Origin: Oscillospiraceae bacterium
Lineage (GTDB): Bacteria > Bacillota > Clostridia > Oscillospirales > Oscillospiraceae
Length of the DNA: 64,000 nucleotides
Assembly: GCA_022800665.1 (NCBI GenBank)
Contig: JAAWQS010000003.1
Coordinates: forward strand, 16,828 to 80,827
Reading direction: 5' to 3'
The translations under genes and the position numbers were made by a program. The notes under the pieces were generated by a model. That model worked only from the letters and a program-made list of their open reading frames with translations. It did no database searches and was not told the DNA's origin. Position 1 is the stretch's first letter; every line of letters starts with the position of its first letter. Shown here piece after piece: positions 48,752 to 57,814 of the stretch.

Positions 48752-49288
48752 ATGCAGCATACAAGACGGCTGACCACAGGAGCAGTGGCAGTCCTGACAG
48801 CCCTGATGCTCATGCTCCCGGCGTCGGCCCACGGCGGACGCCACCATCAAACTGCCGCCCAGACTCCTGTGACCAACTGCGGCGTCTGTGCCGTGGAGAC
48901 CTGTCATACCAGCGGACGGCATACTCACAGCGGTGTGACCTACTGCGGTTACGACCATACCAACGGCATCTGCAATGGTACCTGCGCGGCCCTGTGCGCC
49001 GTAGAGGACTGCACCGTTACCGGACGGCACGTCCACAGCAAGACCACCTACTGCGGCTACGACCATGCCGGCGGGTTCTGCGACGGTACCTGCGCGGCTC
49101 TGTGCGGCGTGTCCGGCTGCACCGCTGCCGGACGGCACACCCACAGCGGCGTGACCTACTGCGGCTATGACCACGCGGGCGGGTTCTGCGACGGCGCCTG
49201 CACCGCTATTCTGGCTGCGCAGGCCGCTGCAAAGGCTGCGCCCGCTGTGACCGCCGGAGGATGCGGCCACCACGGCCACCACTGCTGA
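48752..49288 (+). CDS. Secreted Cys/His-rich repeat protein of unknown function
   Basis: Signal peptide MQHTRRLTTGAVAVLTALMLMLPASA, three 36-aa repeats, C-terminal GGCGHHGHHC. Confidence 0.85.
   Translation: MQHTRRLTTGAVAVLTALMLMLPASAHGGRHHQTAAQTPVTNCGVCAVETCHTSGRHTHSGVTYCGYDHTNGICNGTCAALCAVEDCTVTGRHVHSKTTYCGYDHAGGFCDGTCAALCGVSGCTAAGRHTHSGVTYCGYDHAGGFCDGACTAILAAQAAAKAAPAVTAGGCGHHGHHC
48887..49210 (+). repeat. Three tandem 108-bp (36-aa) coding repeats
   Basis: Units 48887-48994, 48995-49102, 49103-49210; consensus CxVxxCtxxGRHtHSgvTYCGYDHagGfCdGtCaal. Confidence 0.92.
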
Positions 49289-49293
49289 AGGCG

Positions 49294-50028
49294 ATGAAGA
49301 AGGCCGCATTTATCACCGGCGGCAGCCGGGGAATTGGCCGCGCTATCGCCGTGCGCCTGGCGGCGGAGGGCTATGCAGTGGGGATCGACTACCTGCATTC
49401 CCAGGAGCAGGCGGAGGCTTTGGTCAAGGAACTGCGCCTCCAGGGCGCGGATGCCCTGGCCGTCCAGGGGGACGTGGCGGACCGGGAGGCCATTACCGCC
49501 GCCATCCATTTGGTGGAGGCTTCTCTGGGTCCCATCGAGGCGCTGGTCAACAACGCGGGCATCGCTGCGCAGAGCCAGTTCCAGGATATCTCCGACGCCT
49601 TCTGGCACAGAATCTTTGCGGTCAATGTGGACGGCGCGTTCCACACCATCCAGGCGGTTCTGCCCCACATGATTCAGGTGAAGTCCGGCAGCATCATCAA
49701 TATTTCATCCATCTGGGGACAGCGGGGCGCGTCCTGCGAAGCGGCCTACTCCGCGACAAAAGCGGCTGTCATCGGCCTCACCCGGTCCCTGGCCATGGAG
49801 CTGGCCCCCTCCGGTATCCGGGTCAACTGTATTGCCCCCGGCGTGATTTTCACCGACATGGTGAAGGTACTGGGAGACGAGACGCTGGCGATGCTGGCCG
49901 AACAGACGCCCATGGGACGGCTGGGAACACCGGAGGATATCGCTAAACTGGCGGCTTTCCTGGCCGGGGAGAGCGCGTCCTTTGTCACCGGACAGGTGAT
50001 CACAGCGGACGGCGGTTTCATCGTGTAA
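49294..50028 (+). CDS. SDR-family oxidoreductase (FabG-like)
   Basis: KAAFITGGSRGIGRAIAVRLA, NNAGIAAQSQF, YSATKAAVIGLTRSLAMELA. Confidence 0.93.
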   Translation: MKKAAFITGGSRGIGRAIAVRLAAEGYAVGIDYLHSQEQAEALVKELRLQGADALAVQGDVADREAITAAIHLVEASLGPIEALVNNAGIAAQSQFQDISDAFWHRIFAVNVDGAFHTIQAVLPHMIQVKSGSIINISSIWGQRGASCEAAYSATKAAVIGLTRSLAMELAPSGIRVNCIAPGVIFTDMVKVLGDETLAMLAEQTPMGRLGTPEDIAKLAAFLAGESASFVTGQVITADGGFIV

Positions 50029-50188
50029 CGCCCCAATCGCATCTATCCTTTCAGCCACTCGAAGAACACAGCTGGTTTTTCGGGTGGCTCTTTTCATTAT
50101 TTTTTTCTGGGGCGGAACATCCCCGGCTGCTTTGCGTCTATATCTGATAGAGGCCCGCACTTGCAAAAATAAAAAGGAGGAAGTTGTG

Positions 50189-51151
50189 ATGAAGATGAAA
50201 AAGAAGTTCCTGTCTGTCCTGCTGGCCCTGCTGCTCCTGTCCCTGACCGCCTGCGGCGGCGGTCCTTCCCTCTCCGGAGGGGACACTGGTCCGTCTTCCA
50301 GCGATTCCGTTTCCTCATCCAACCAGGAGAATGGCTGGGGCGGCGGCGAGTTCTATGACGACGCTGCAGCGGAGGTGGCCGCCAGCGAGGACGCTGGCGG
50401 CGGCAGTATCCTCCCCGCCAACACAAAGCTGATCTACTCCGCCGACATCGCCATGGAAACCACTGAATTCGACGCCGCCGAGCAGTCGATCAGCCGCATT
50501 GTCGAGAACCTGGACGGCTGGTTCGAGAGCCGCAGTATCTACCAGGGCGGCGGGTCCCGCAGCCTGCGGTGTACCGTGCGGGTCCCGGCCAAATCCTTCC
50601 AGTCCTTTTTGGAACAGGCGGGACAAGCCGCCCACGTTACCAGCCGGGACGAGTACACCGAGGACGTCAGCGAGGCGTACTACGACCAGGAATCCCGCCT
50701 GGTCACACAGCGGACCAAGCTGGACCGCCTCCATGCCCTCCTCGCCCAAGCCACGGAGATGGAGGCCATTATTTCCCTGGAAAACGCCATCAGCGACACG
50801 GAGCTGGAGATCGAACAGCTCACCGGCAGTCTGCGCAAATATGACAGCCTGGTGGGTTACTCCACCATCACCCTGCGGCTGGAAGAGGTCTACAAGCTTT
50901 CCACCGACGAGGAGGTTGCCGTCACCTTCGGCCAGCGGCTGGGCAGAGCCTTTGCCCTGGGCCTGCGGCGGGGCGTCAGCGGCCTGGAGGAATTCAGCAT
51001 CGCTGCGGCCCAGAACTGGTTCAACCTTCTGATTCTGGCTGCTATCGCAGCGGCGGCGGTTCTGTTCCTCCGCCGGAGACGGAAGCGGGTGAGCGCGCCC
51101 CGGCCCCCCAAGCCGCCTCAGCCGCCGAAACCGCCGGAGTCCAAAGAATAA
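50189..51151 (+). CDS. DUF4349 domain lipoprotein
   Basis: Lipobox LLLLSLTACGGG; SADIAMETTEFDAAEQSISRIVENLDGWFESRSIYQGG; C-terminal TM. Confidence 0.88.
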   Translation: MKMKKKFLSVLLALLLLSLTACGGGPSLSGGDTGPSSSDSVSSSNQENGWGGGEFYDDAAAEVAASEDAGGGSILPANTKLIYSADIAMETTEFDAAEQSISRIVENLDGWFESRSIYQGGGSRSLRCTVRVPAKSFQSFLEQAGQAAHVTSRDEYTEDVSEAYYDQESRLVTQRTKLDRLHALLAQATEMEAIISLENAISDTELEIEQLTGSLRKYDSLVGYSTITLRLEEVYKLSTDEEVAVTFGQRLGRAFALGLRRGVSGLEEFSIAAAQNWFNLLILAAIAAAAVLFLRRRRKRVSAPRPPKPPQPPKPPESKE

Positions 51152-51164
51152 ATCCGCCCCTATA

Positions 51165-51204
51165 AAACCGGCGGAGGAGAACAATTGCTCTCCTCCGCCG
51201 GTTT
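51165..51204. terminator. Bidirectional terminator hairpin
   Basis: AAACCGGCGGAGGAGA-ACAATTGC-TCTCCTCCGCCGGTTT perfect inverted repeat. Confidence 0.85.
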
Positions 51205-51215
51205 CTTCAGGTTCC

Positions 51216-52586
51216 TTAACCAGGAATATTCGTCAAAACATATTTCAGTACAAACAGGACCGCGATGATATACACCAGAATGGGAACTTCCTTGGCCTTG
51301 CCGCGGGCGGCCTTGATAATGCTGTAGGAGATAAAGCCAAAGCCGATGCCGTCGGAGATAGAGTAAGCAAAGGCCATCATAGAGATGGTAAGGAATGCGG
51401 GGACCGCACACTCGAAATCATCCCAGGCAATGCTGGCCGCGCTCTTCATCATCAGCACGCCCACGATAATCAACGCCGGAGCGGTAGCCGCAGAGGGAAT
51501 GATGCCCGCCACAGGGGCCAGCAGGATGGCCAGGAGGAACATGAAGCCCACGGTGATAGAGCTGAGACCGGTCCGTGCGCCCTCGGAGATACCGGTGGAG
51601 GACTCGACGAAGGTGGTGACGGTGGAGGTACCCAGACACGCGCCGCAGCAGGTGGCTACCGCATCGGCAATCAGGGCGCGGTCGCCGCCGGGCAGATTGC
51701 CGTGGCGGTCGGTCATACCGGCGTTGGTAGCGGTACCGATGAGGGTGCCCACGGTGTCAAAGCAGTCCACCAGCGCAAAGCTGACAACGGCGGTAAGCAG
51801 GGGCAGGAAGCCCTTTGCCATCACGCCGCCCAGATCCAGCTTCATAAACAGAGGGGCCAGGGTGATGCCCTCGGTGGTGATGTTGTCGGGAATGCTGGTC
51901 ACGCCCATGGGCAGGCCGATGAGAGTTGTGAGCACGATACCGATGACAATCGCGCCTTTGACCTTGAAGCACATGAGAATAGCAGTAATCAGCAGGCCGA
52001 TGATGCACAGCAGGCCCGCCATGTTGACGGCCCGCACATCGCCGTCCATATACGAGAAGTTCAGGGCAGGCACCGCGCCGCCGATGGAGATCAGGTTTAC
52101 GTTCAGGAGTCCGATGAAGGCGATGAACAGGCCGATTCCGGCGGAAATCGCGTTTTTCAGGAAAGCCGGGATCGAGGCGATGATCTTACTGCGGAGCGGG
52201 GACACGGCAATGATGAGGAACAGGACGCCGCTGAGGAGCACGATTGCCAGGCCCTCCTGCCAGGTGTAGCCCATGCTCAGGCACACCGTATAGGTGAAAA
52301 AGGCGTTGAGTCCCATACCTGGGGCCTGGGCGAAGGGTACGTTTGCCAACAGAGCGGTCAGGAAACAGCCGATGGCGGCAGAGATGCAGGTCGCCACCAG
52401 TACGGGCGCCCACAGTTCTTTGGGCATAGCGGGATAAAAGGGGTTGGCTGCGTCCGCCAGATTGACGCAGAGGGTGTTGGGATTGACAAAGATAATGTAG
52501 GCCATGGCAAAGAACGTGGTGATGCCGCCTACAATCTCTGTCCGGAAGGTACTTCCGCGTTCAGAGATTTTGAAGAACTTGTCCAT
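51216..52586 (-). CDS. NCS2/AzgA-family purine permease
   Basis: TEIVGGITTFFAMAYIIFVNPNTL, GMGLNAFFTYTVC, ALVDCFDTVGTLIGTATNAGM. Confidence 0.93.
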   Translation of the reverse strand: MDKFFKISERGSTFRTEIVGGITTFFAMAYIIFVNPNTLCVNLADAANPFYPAMPKELWAPVLVATCISAAIGCFLTALLANVPFAQAPGMGLNAFFTYTVCLSMGYTWQEGLAIVLLSGVLFLIIAVSPLRSKIIASIPAFLKNAISAGIGLFIAFIGLLNVNLISIGGAVPALNFSYMDGDVRAVNMAGLLCIIGLLITAILMCFKVKGAIVIGIVLTTLIGLPMGVTSIPDNITTEGITLAPLFMKLDLGGVMAKGFLPLLTAVVSFALVDCFDTVGTLIGTATNAGMTDRHGNLPGGDRALIADAVATCCGACLGTSTVTTFVESSTGISEGARTGLSSITVGFMFLLAILLAPVAGIIPSAATAPALIIVGVLMMKSAASIAWDDFECAVPAFLTISMMAFAYSISDGIGFGFISYSIIKAARGKAKEVPILVYIIAVLFVLKYVLTNIPG

Positions 52587-52706
52587 GATTTCTCCTCCTT
52601 TAGATGAAGTTTTGCGGGCTGACTCCTAAAACGTGCAAGTGTATTGTACACGAAAAGGGCAAAAAAGAAAAGAGGCTGGCGTAAAACTGAAAAATATTTG
52701 TAGGAC

Positions 52707-53648
52707 CTAACGAATTTTTTGCTTTTGCTTTGGTAAAATTTTCTGCTGTATGCAAATTCGCTCCCGCACCAGGGCGGCAAACTCCGGCGGCGAGCGAACC
52801 TCCAGCGCCGGCCCGAAGGAGAGGATGCGGATAAGCAGTTCCGTTTCGTCCGCTGGATCGTACCGCAGACGGATTTCATAGAGACGGCTGTCCAGCCGCC
52901 GGGTCACCTTCTCAAAGTGGGAAAAATGCAGCAAAACCCGCTCCAGTCCGTTCCGCTCGTCCCGGAGCAGCAGAACCAGCTCCCGCCGGCGGGGCTTGGG
53001 CAGGCGGAGCTGGCTGGGGTCGTACGGCTCCAGCAGCTGGCAGGCGCAGAGCCGGGAGAGGTTGATGGTACGGAGCCTGCGCTTCCAGAGGGAGGTCAGG
53101 CGGAATTTGTCGTCCTTTTCCGAGTATTCCAGACGGCAGGGTACACATACGCTGGAACGCCGGACTCCGGCGCGGTCATAGAAGCGGAGCAGCAGCATCC
53201 GTTTCTCCCGCAGCGCCTGCAAGACCGTCTGGAAGCAGGCCGCATATACGGCGTCTTCGTAGGGGTCGCCGTCTGTGTACTGGTCGAACAGGACGATGGC
53301 GTCCGGCTCATACAGCGGTTCCACATCCTCCAGACCGGCGGCGCTGGGGGCAAACAGCGCAATGCGCCGGTCCAGCAGCAACGCCTTCAGCCAGCGTTTC
53401 TCCAGGGTGGTCAGGGGCATGGACGGCCTGAAGGTCAGAACTGTCTGCATCTCCCGGTCCAGCAGGGGCCAGGTTCCGTCCTGTAACGCCGCCGGAATCG
53501 AAAGCGCGCTCTCCGCAAAAGCCTTTTCCCGCACAAGCTCTGTCATCCGGCTCCCGGTCAGGCCCCCGGCGGACGCCTCTGTCAGAATCGCGGCTACCAC
53601 GCGGAAATAGCTCCCGTAAATTTCACTGAACAGCATCTCCGCCTCCAT
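52707..53648 (-). CDS. WYL-domain regulator
   Basis: RLTSLWKRRLRTINLSRLCACQLLEPYDP-type WYL region; overlaps upstream WYL gene by 26 nt. Confidence 0.75.
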   Translation of the reverse strand: MEAEMLFSEIYGSYFRVVAAILTEASAGGLTGSRMTELVREKAFAESALSIPAALQDGTWPLLDREMQTVLTFRPSMPLTTLEKRWLKALLLDRRIALFAPSAAGLEDVEPLYEPDAIVLFDQYTDGDPYEDAVYAACFQTVLQALREKRMLLLRFYDRAGVRRSSVCVPCRLEYSEKDDKFRLTSLWKRRLRTINLSRLCACQLLEPYDPSQLRLPKPRRRELVLLLRDERNGLERVLLHFSHFEKVTRRLDSRLYEIRLRYDPADETELLIRILSFGPALEVRSPPEFAALVRERICIQQKILPKQKQKIR

Positions 53649-54855
53649 ATAACGCGCTCATGCGCTCCAGGTCCGCGAAAAAGGTGTCCGTCACAAACTG
53701 GCTGCTGCACTGCAGGTCCACAATGCGCCCGATAAACGTGCGCAGCCACGGCAGCATCTCCGCCGCGTCATAGACCTCCGCCGTAAATTTGCAGGTGTGG
53801 CTGTCGATTCTCTCCACGGTTCCGTGCCGCTTCTCCCGCTCCAGCCGCTGCAGAATGTGGGGCTCGCCGTCCTCTATGCGGATTGTCATTTCCAGACGGT
53901 CCAGCCTGCGCCCCCCGCCGGTGGAGACGCCCCACAGATGGCGGCTGAATCGGTTACAGGCTTCCAGATATTCCTCGTACCTGTCTTCAATGTTCCCCAT
54001 TTCCAGCTTTTTAATTGCATCCACACGGAAAAAAGACATATGTCCGCTGTGGCGGCAGAGCAGATACTGGCGTCCTGTCTGCGTACTGCGGTAAATTTTC
54101 AGCGGGCAGACCGTCGCCTGAAAATCGGAGCCGCCGCGCAGGCTCTTTATGTCCAGCGCGACCGTGCGCCGCTGGCGGATGGCGTCCAGGAGGCGGCAGA
54201 GAACGCCGCTGTCCAGGGCGTAGAGGATGTAGTGGTGCTTAAACCGGAAAATATCCGGCGGCGCATCCAGCTTGTCCAGCAGATAGGAGCCGATAACCCC
54301 CACGGGGTTTTCCTCCGAATAAAAGGCCAGGGCCTCCGCCCAGGACGTCAGATCAAAGGGGTCCGTCCGTTGAAAGCGGACCTCGCGCCCCCGCCTGACC
54401 GTGCGCAGCAGGCCCAACGTCTGGTATTCCTTCAGCTTCTTGCGGACGGTGGACTCGTCCAGAGAGAGCACGTTCTCAAACCGGGACAGATATCTGCCGC
54501 TGATCCGGTCGGCAATCTCGCGGACGGTGAGCGCGCTGCCGTCCGCGAGACTGTCCAGAATATAAAAATGCAGGGTGATATCCTTGGCGGTGAAGCTCTT
54601 GGCCTTGAACGCCTGGTATAAGGGGTTGCGGGGAATGTTCCGGCTGTCCACGGAAAGAAACACCCGCTTCACCCCTGCGTCCCGGCGGAAGGACATGTAC
54701 GCCCCCAGCCAGCTCTCCAGCCTGCGCCGCTCGTTGTCGTAGCTGCGTCCGCTTTTGGCGTCGTATTCCTCCCGGCTCTTGAAGCCGTAGACGTAGAATT
54801 CCCGCATGTAATCCCGAATGCGCTCAAAATCCTTGATTAGCTCGTGGTAGGCCAC
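53623..54855 (-). CDS. WYL-domain regulator with N-terminal HTH
   Basis: ALTVREIADRISGRYLSRFENVLSLDESTVRKKLKEYQTLGLL; QYLLCRHSGHMSFFRVDAIKKLEMG. Confidence 0.82.
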   Translation of the reverse strand: MAYHELIKDFERIRDYMREFYVYGFKSREEYDAKSGRSYDNERRRLESWLGAYMSFRRDAGVKRVFLSVDSRNIPRNPLYQAFKAKSFTAKDITLHFYILDSLADGSALTVREIADRISGRYLSRFENVLSLDESTVRKKLKEYQTLGLLRTVRRGREVRFQRTDPFDLTSWAEALAFYSEENPVGVIGSYLLDKLDAPPDIFRFKHHYILYALDSGVLCRLLDAIRQRRTVALDIKSLRGGSDFQATVCPLKIYRSTQTGRQYLLCRHSGHMSFFRVDAIKKLEMGNIEDRYEEYLEACNRFSRHLWGVSTGGGRRLDRLEMTIRIEDGEPHILQRLEREKRHGTVERIDSHTCKFTAEVYDAAEMLPWLRTFIGRIVDLQCSSQFVTDTFFADLERMSALYGGGDAVQ

Positions 54856-54886
54856 AGCGTCCGCCTCGCTTCCATCTGGTTTTCGA

Positions 54887-55588
54887 TTACTCAGTGCGCC
54901 TGGATTTCCTGCAAATTTCCCGATAGACCGCTATTCCGGCCGCGCTGATAACAAGCGTACCTGCAAACACGATCACGGCAAACAGATAATTGCCCACTCC
55001 CAGCGCATTGCCTCCGATAGTGGAGGTGACAATTGAAGGCAGGGGCGCGACCAGGCTGATACATATCCAGGTGCGCAGCGGCAGCTTCGTCAGCCCGACA
55101 AAATAGCTGAGCACATCCTTTGGCGTGCCCGGCAGGAAAAACAGGAAAAAGACCCAGAAGCTCAGCTTCCTTTCGTTTTGGAGGAACCGCAGGGACTGTA
55201 ATTTTTCCAGCGGGAAGAACACCTCCACCGCCATGGTACCGAACCGCCGCACCAGCAGGAACACCAGCAGCCGTCCCAGGAAGGCGCCCAGTACGCACAG
55301 CAGCGTCCCCTCCAGCGCGCCGAAGGCATAGCCCGCCGCAATCTCCAGCGGCTCCCCTGGAATCACGGCCACGATAATCTGCAGGATAACCATGCCCATG
55401 AAGAGGCCCGGCGCACGGATGCCCTGCTGGTCCACCCAGGCGCGGAAGCGGTCCGGCTCCTTGGCAAAGCGGATCAGGGGACGCCCGGCAAACCAGCATA
55501 TCAGGGCAGACAAAAATAAAAACAGAAAAATCCCAATTCCGACAATCCATCGTTTCTGCGCGTTGGATAATGGCTTATGCCGCCTCAT
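54887..55588 (-). CDS. TVP38/TMEM64 (SNARE-associated/VTT) family membrane protein
   Basis: IPGEPLEIAAGYAFGALEGTLLCVLGAFLGRLLVFLLVRRFG; FFLPGTPKDVLSYFVGLT. Confidence 0.92.
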   Translation of the reverse strand: MRRHKPLSNAQKRWIVGIGIFLFLFLSALICWFAGRPLIRFAKEPDRFRAWVDQQGIRAPGLFMGMVILQIIVAVIPGEPLEIAAGYAFGALEGTLLCVLGAFLGRLLVFLLVRRFGTMAVEVFFPLEKLQSLRFLQNERKLSFWVFFLFFLPGTPKDVLSYFVGLTKLPLRTWICISLVAPLPSIVTSTIGGNALGVGNYLFAVIVFAGTLVISAAGIAVYREICRKSRRTE

Positions 55589-55788
55589 AGCCCCGTCCTC
55601 CTTTGTGATGTATGCCTGTATTGTACATGGATTTTTCTTAAATGAAAAGTGGGTAAATCTATAAGAAAAGATTAACGGCGTAAAGTACGCCGCCCGCAGA
55701 ATGACAGAAAGCCGCAGAGAATTGCCTGTAGTACAATTCCCCGCGGCTCTCCGTAGGCCGCCCCCGTGTTCCGGGGCGCGGCAGGCGG

Positions 55789-56064
55789 TTAAAGGGCGAT
55801 GCTTCCGTTATCGCTGTCATTGACGACGTAGTATGCCTTGCCCTCGTCGGGCTTGAGATACACGACCAGCTTTTTGATTCCGGCCTCCTTGTGGCCCTCC
55901 GCAATGTAGGCTGCGGCAGCGCGTTCCCGGCAGTCGGAAATGTTCCACTCCTGACCGCCAATCTGGAGGTAGACCTCCTCCGTTTTCTTCTCATTCCTGG
56001 CCTGCACGGCCTCGCTGGCGGCGGGTTTTGTCTCTGCGGATGCGCTCTTTTTTGTACGCGGCAT
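55789..56064 (-). CDS. DUF6465-like small protein
   Basis: EEVYLQIGGQEWNISDCRERAAAAYIAEGHKEAGIKKLVVYLKPDEGKAYYVVND. Confidence 0.7.
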   Translation of the reverse strand: MPRTKKSASAETKPAASEAVQARNEKKTEEVYLQIGGQEWNISDCRERAAAAYIAEGHKEAGIKKLVVYLKPDEGKAYYVVNDSDNGSIAL

Positions 56065-56244
56065 AGTTTGTTTTCTCCAATCTTTTTTAGTGCAGCGCTT
56101 CGCTTTTAACGAATGCGTTATGTATAGTATACCTTTCTTTCCCGTTTTGCAACGCTTTACTGAATAAATTTTTGCTGCTCAAAGAGAATAAACATGGTAT
56201 ATTGCACAAATTTAAGGAGAATACCGCCGTCTGCGGCCACGGTT

Positions 56245-57177
56245 TTACTCTCCGAACAAGGGTGTGGACAGATATCGGTCTCCGGTATCCGGCAGCAGGA
56301 CGACAATCGTCTTCCCCCGATTTTCCGGCCTCCTGGCCAGCTGGAGCGCGGCCCACAACGCCGCGCCGGAGGAAATGCCCACCAATACGCCCTCGCTTCT
56401 GCCTAACTTCCGTCCGGCGGCGAAAGCGTCTTCATTCTCCACGGCAATCACCTCATCGTAAACGCCGGTATTCAGCACCTCCGGCACGAACCCCGCGCCG
56501 ATCCCCTGAATCTTATGGGCGCCGGAAGTCCCCTGGCTCAGCACGGGGGAGGAGGCGGGTTCCACAGCTACCACCCGCACCGCCGGATTTTTACTCTTGA
56601 GATACTCCCCGACGCCGGTGATGGTACCGCCGGTTCCCACGCCAGCCACAAAAATATCCACCGCGCCGCCGGTGTCCTCCCAGATTTCCGGACCGGTAGA
56701 CGCTTTGTGAGCGGACGGATTTGCAGGGTTCACAAACTGGCCGGGAATAAAGCTGCCGGGGGTCTCGCGGGCCAGCTCCTCCGCCTTGGCAATCGCGCCT
56801 TTCATACCCTTTGCGCCCTCTGTCAGCACCAGCTCCGCGCCGTAGGCCCGCATCAGCTGCCGCCGCTCCACGCTCATGGTCTCCGGCATGACAATGATGA
56901 TGCGGTAGCCCTTTGCCGCCGCTACGGAGGCCAGACCGATTCCCGTGTTGCCGGAAGTCGGCTCAATAATGACAGAGCCAGGCTGCAGGAGGCCCTTTGC
57001 CTCTGCGCCGTCAATCATAGCCTTGGCAATGCGGTCCTTCACGCTGCCCGCTGGATTGAGATACTCCAGCTTGGCCAGCACCCTGGCCTCCAGGCCCTCC
57101 TGCCGCTCTATGCGCGTCAGCTCCAGCAGCGGCGTTCTGCCAATCAGCTGGTCGGCGGACGTGTAAATCTTACTCAT
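56245..57177 (-). CDS. cysK: Cysteine synthase A
   Basis: [56 protein letters not shown]. Confidence 0.96.
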   Translation of the reverse strand: MSKIYTSADQLIGRTPLLELTRIERQEGLEARVLAKLEYLNPAGSVKDRIAKAMIDGAEAKGLLQPGSVIIEPTSGNTGIGLASVAAAKGYRIIIVMPETMSVERRQLMRAYGAELVLTEGAKGMKGAIAKAEELARETPGSFIPGQFVNPANPSAHKASTGPEIWEDTGGAVDIFVAGVGTGGTITGVGEYLKSKNPAVRVVAVEPASSPVLSQGTSGAHKIQGIGAGFVPEVLNTGVYDEVIAVENEDAFAAGRKLGRSEGVLVGISSGAALWAALQLARRPENRGKTIVVLLPDTGDRYLSTPLFGE

Positions 57178-57212
57178 GGGAAATCCTCCTGTCCAATGGA
57201 CGGTTTGATTAA

Positions 57213-57231
57213 ACCGATATAATTAGTAGGT
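57213..57231. promoter_or_regulatory. Imperfect dyad upstream of cysK
   Basis: ACCGATATAATTAGTAGGT, ACC.A...T.GGT symmetry. Confidence 0.3.
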
Positions 57232-57760
57232 ATATAGATATTATATGGTTTCCAATTTCTGCTGTCAATGGATATTTGCACAAAGTCTTCTGGGATATAC
57301 TGGTCCAGATTATGGCAATCCATCAGGAAAAAGGACCGGCATATGCAGGAAAGCATGGGAAATACTGAATTTATTCGGATATTGTCATTATGTAAAGCGG
57401 ATGCGGGGCGCAGAACGGTGGAAACTATCGTCTCCGGATTTGTGGACTTTTGTGGGAAAGCCGGAAAGCGTCTGTTGTATAAGGCATATGCCGTGTGGAA
57501 AACCGTGTGGAAAATGTTCATAACTTACTGTACTAGAAAATTATCATGGACCTTATGTGAACTTATCGAACAAACGATCTGTGTTGAAGGGTACAGAAGC
57601 CTGTCATTTTTTTTCGCGCATTTTGCGATTTTTGTCGAATATTTCAGAAACTGCGAATCGGGTACACTGGGGCGGACCGGAGAAACCGGGAAGGCAGAAT
57701 GGAAATCCTGCAAGCTGTCCTGCAAAAATTACAAACGGTTATCACCCGCCTCCAAACGGA

Positions 57761-57800
57761 AAAAGGCGTCCATGTTCCCAAAGGAACACGGACGCCTTTT
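57761..57800. terminator. Bidirectional terminator
   Basis: AAAAGGCGTCCATGTTCC-CAAA-GGAACACGGACGCCTTTT. Confidence 0.85.
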
Positions 57801-57814
57801 GTGTCCAATTGATC

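Noticed and set aside
48749-49309. Minus-strand 186-aa repetitive ORF (VVVAAVG...AVGMPS)
   Set aside because: Antisense of the Cys/His repeat gene; its repeats simply mirror the coding repeats
52587-52710. Possible purine riboswitch before the NCS2 permease
   Set aside because: I could not find the conserved purine-aptamer core in this leader
57488-57515. TGTGGAAAA motifs resembling DnaA boxes
   Set aside because: Only two weak matches, no dnaA/dnaN nearby; no support for a replication origin
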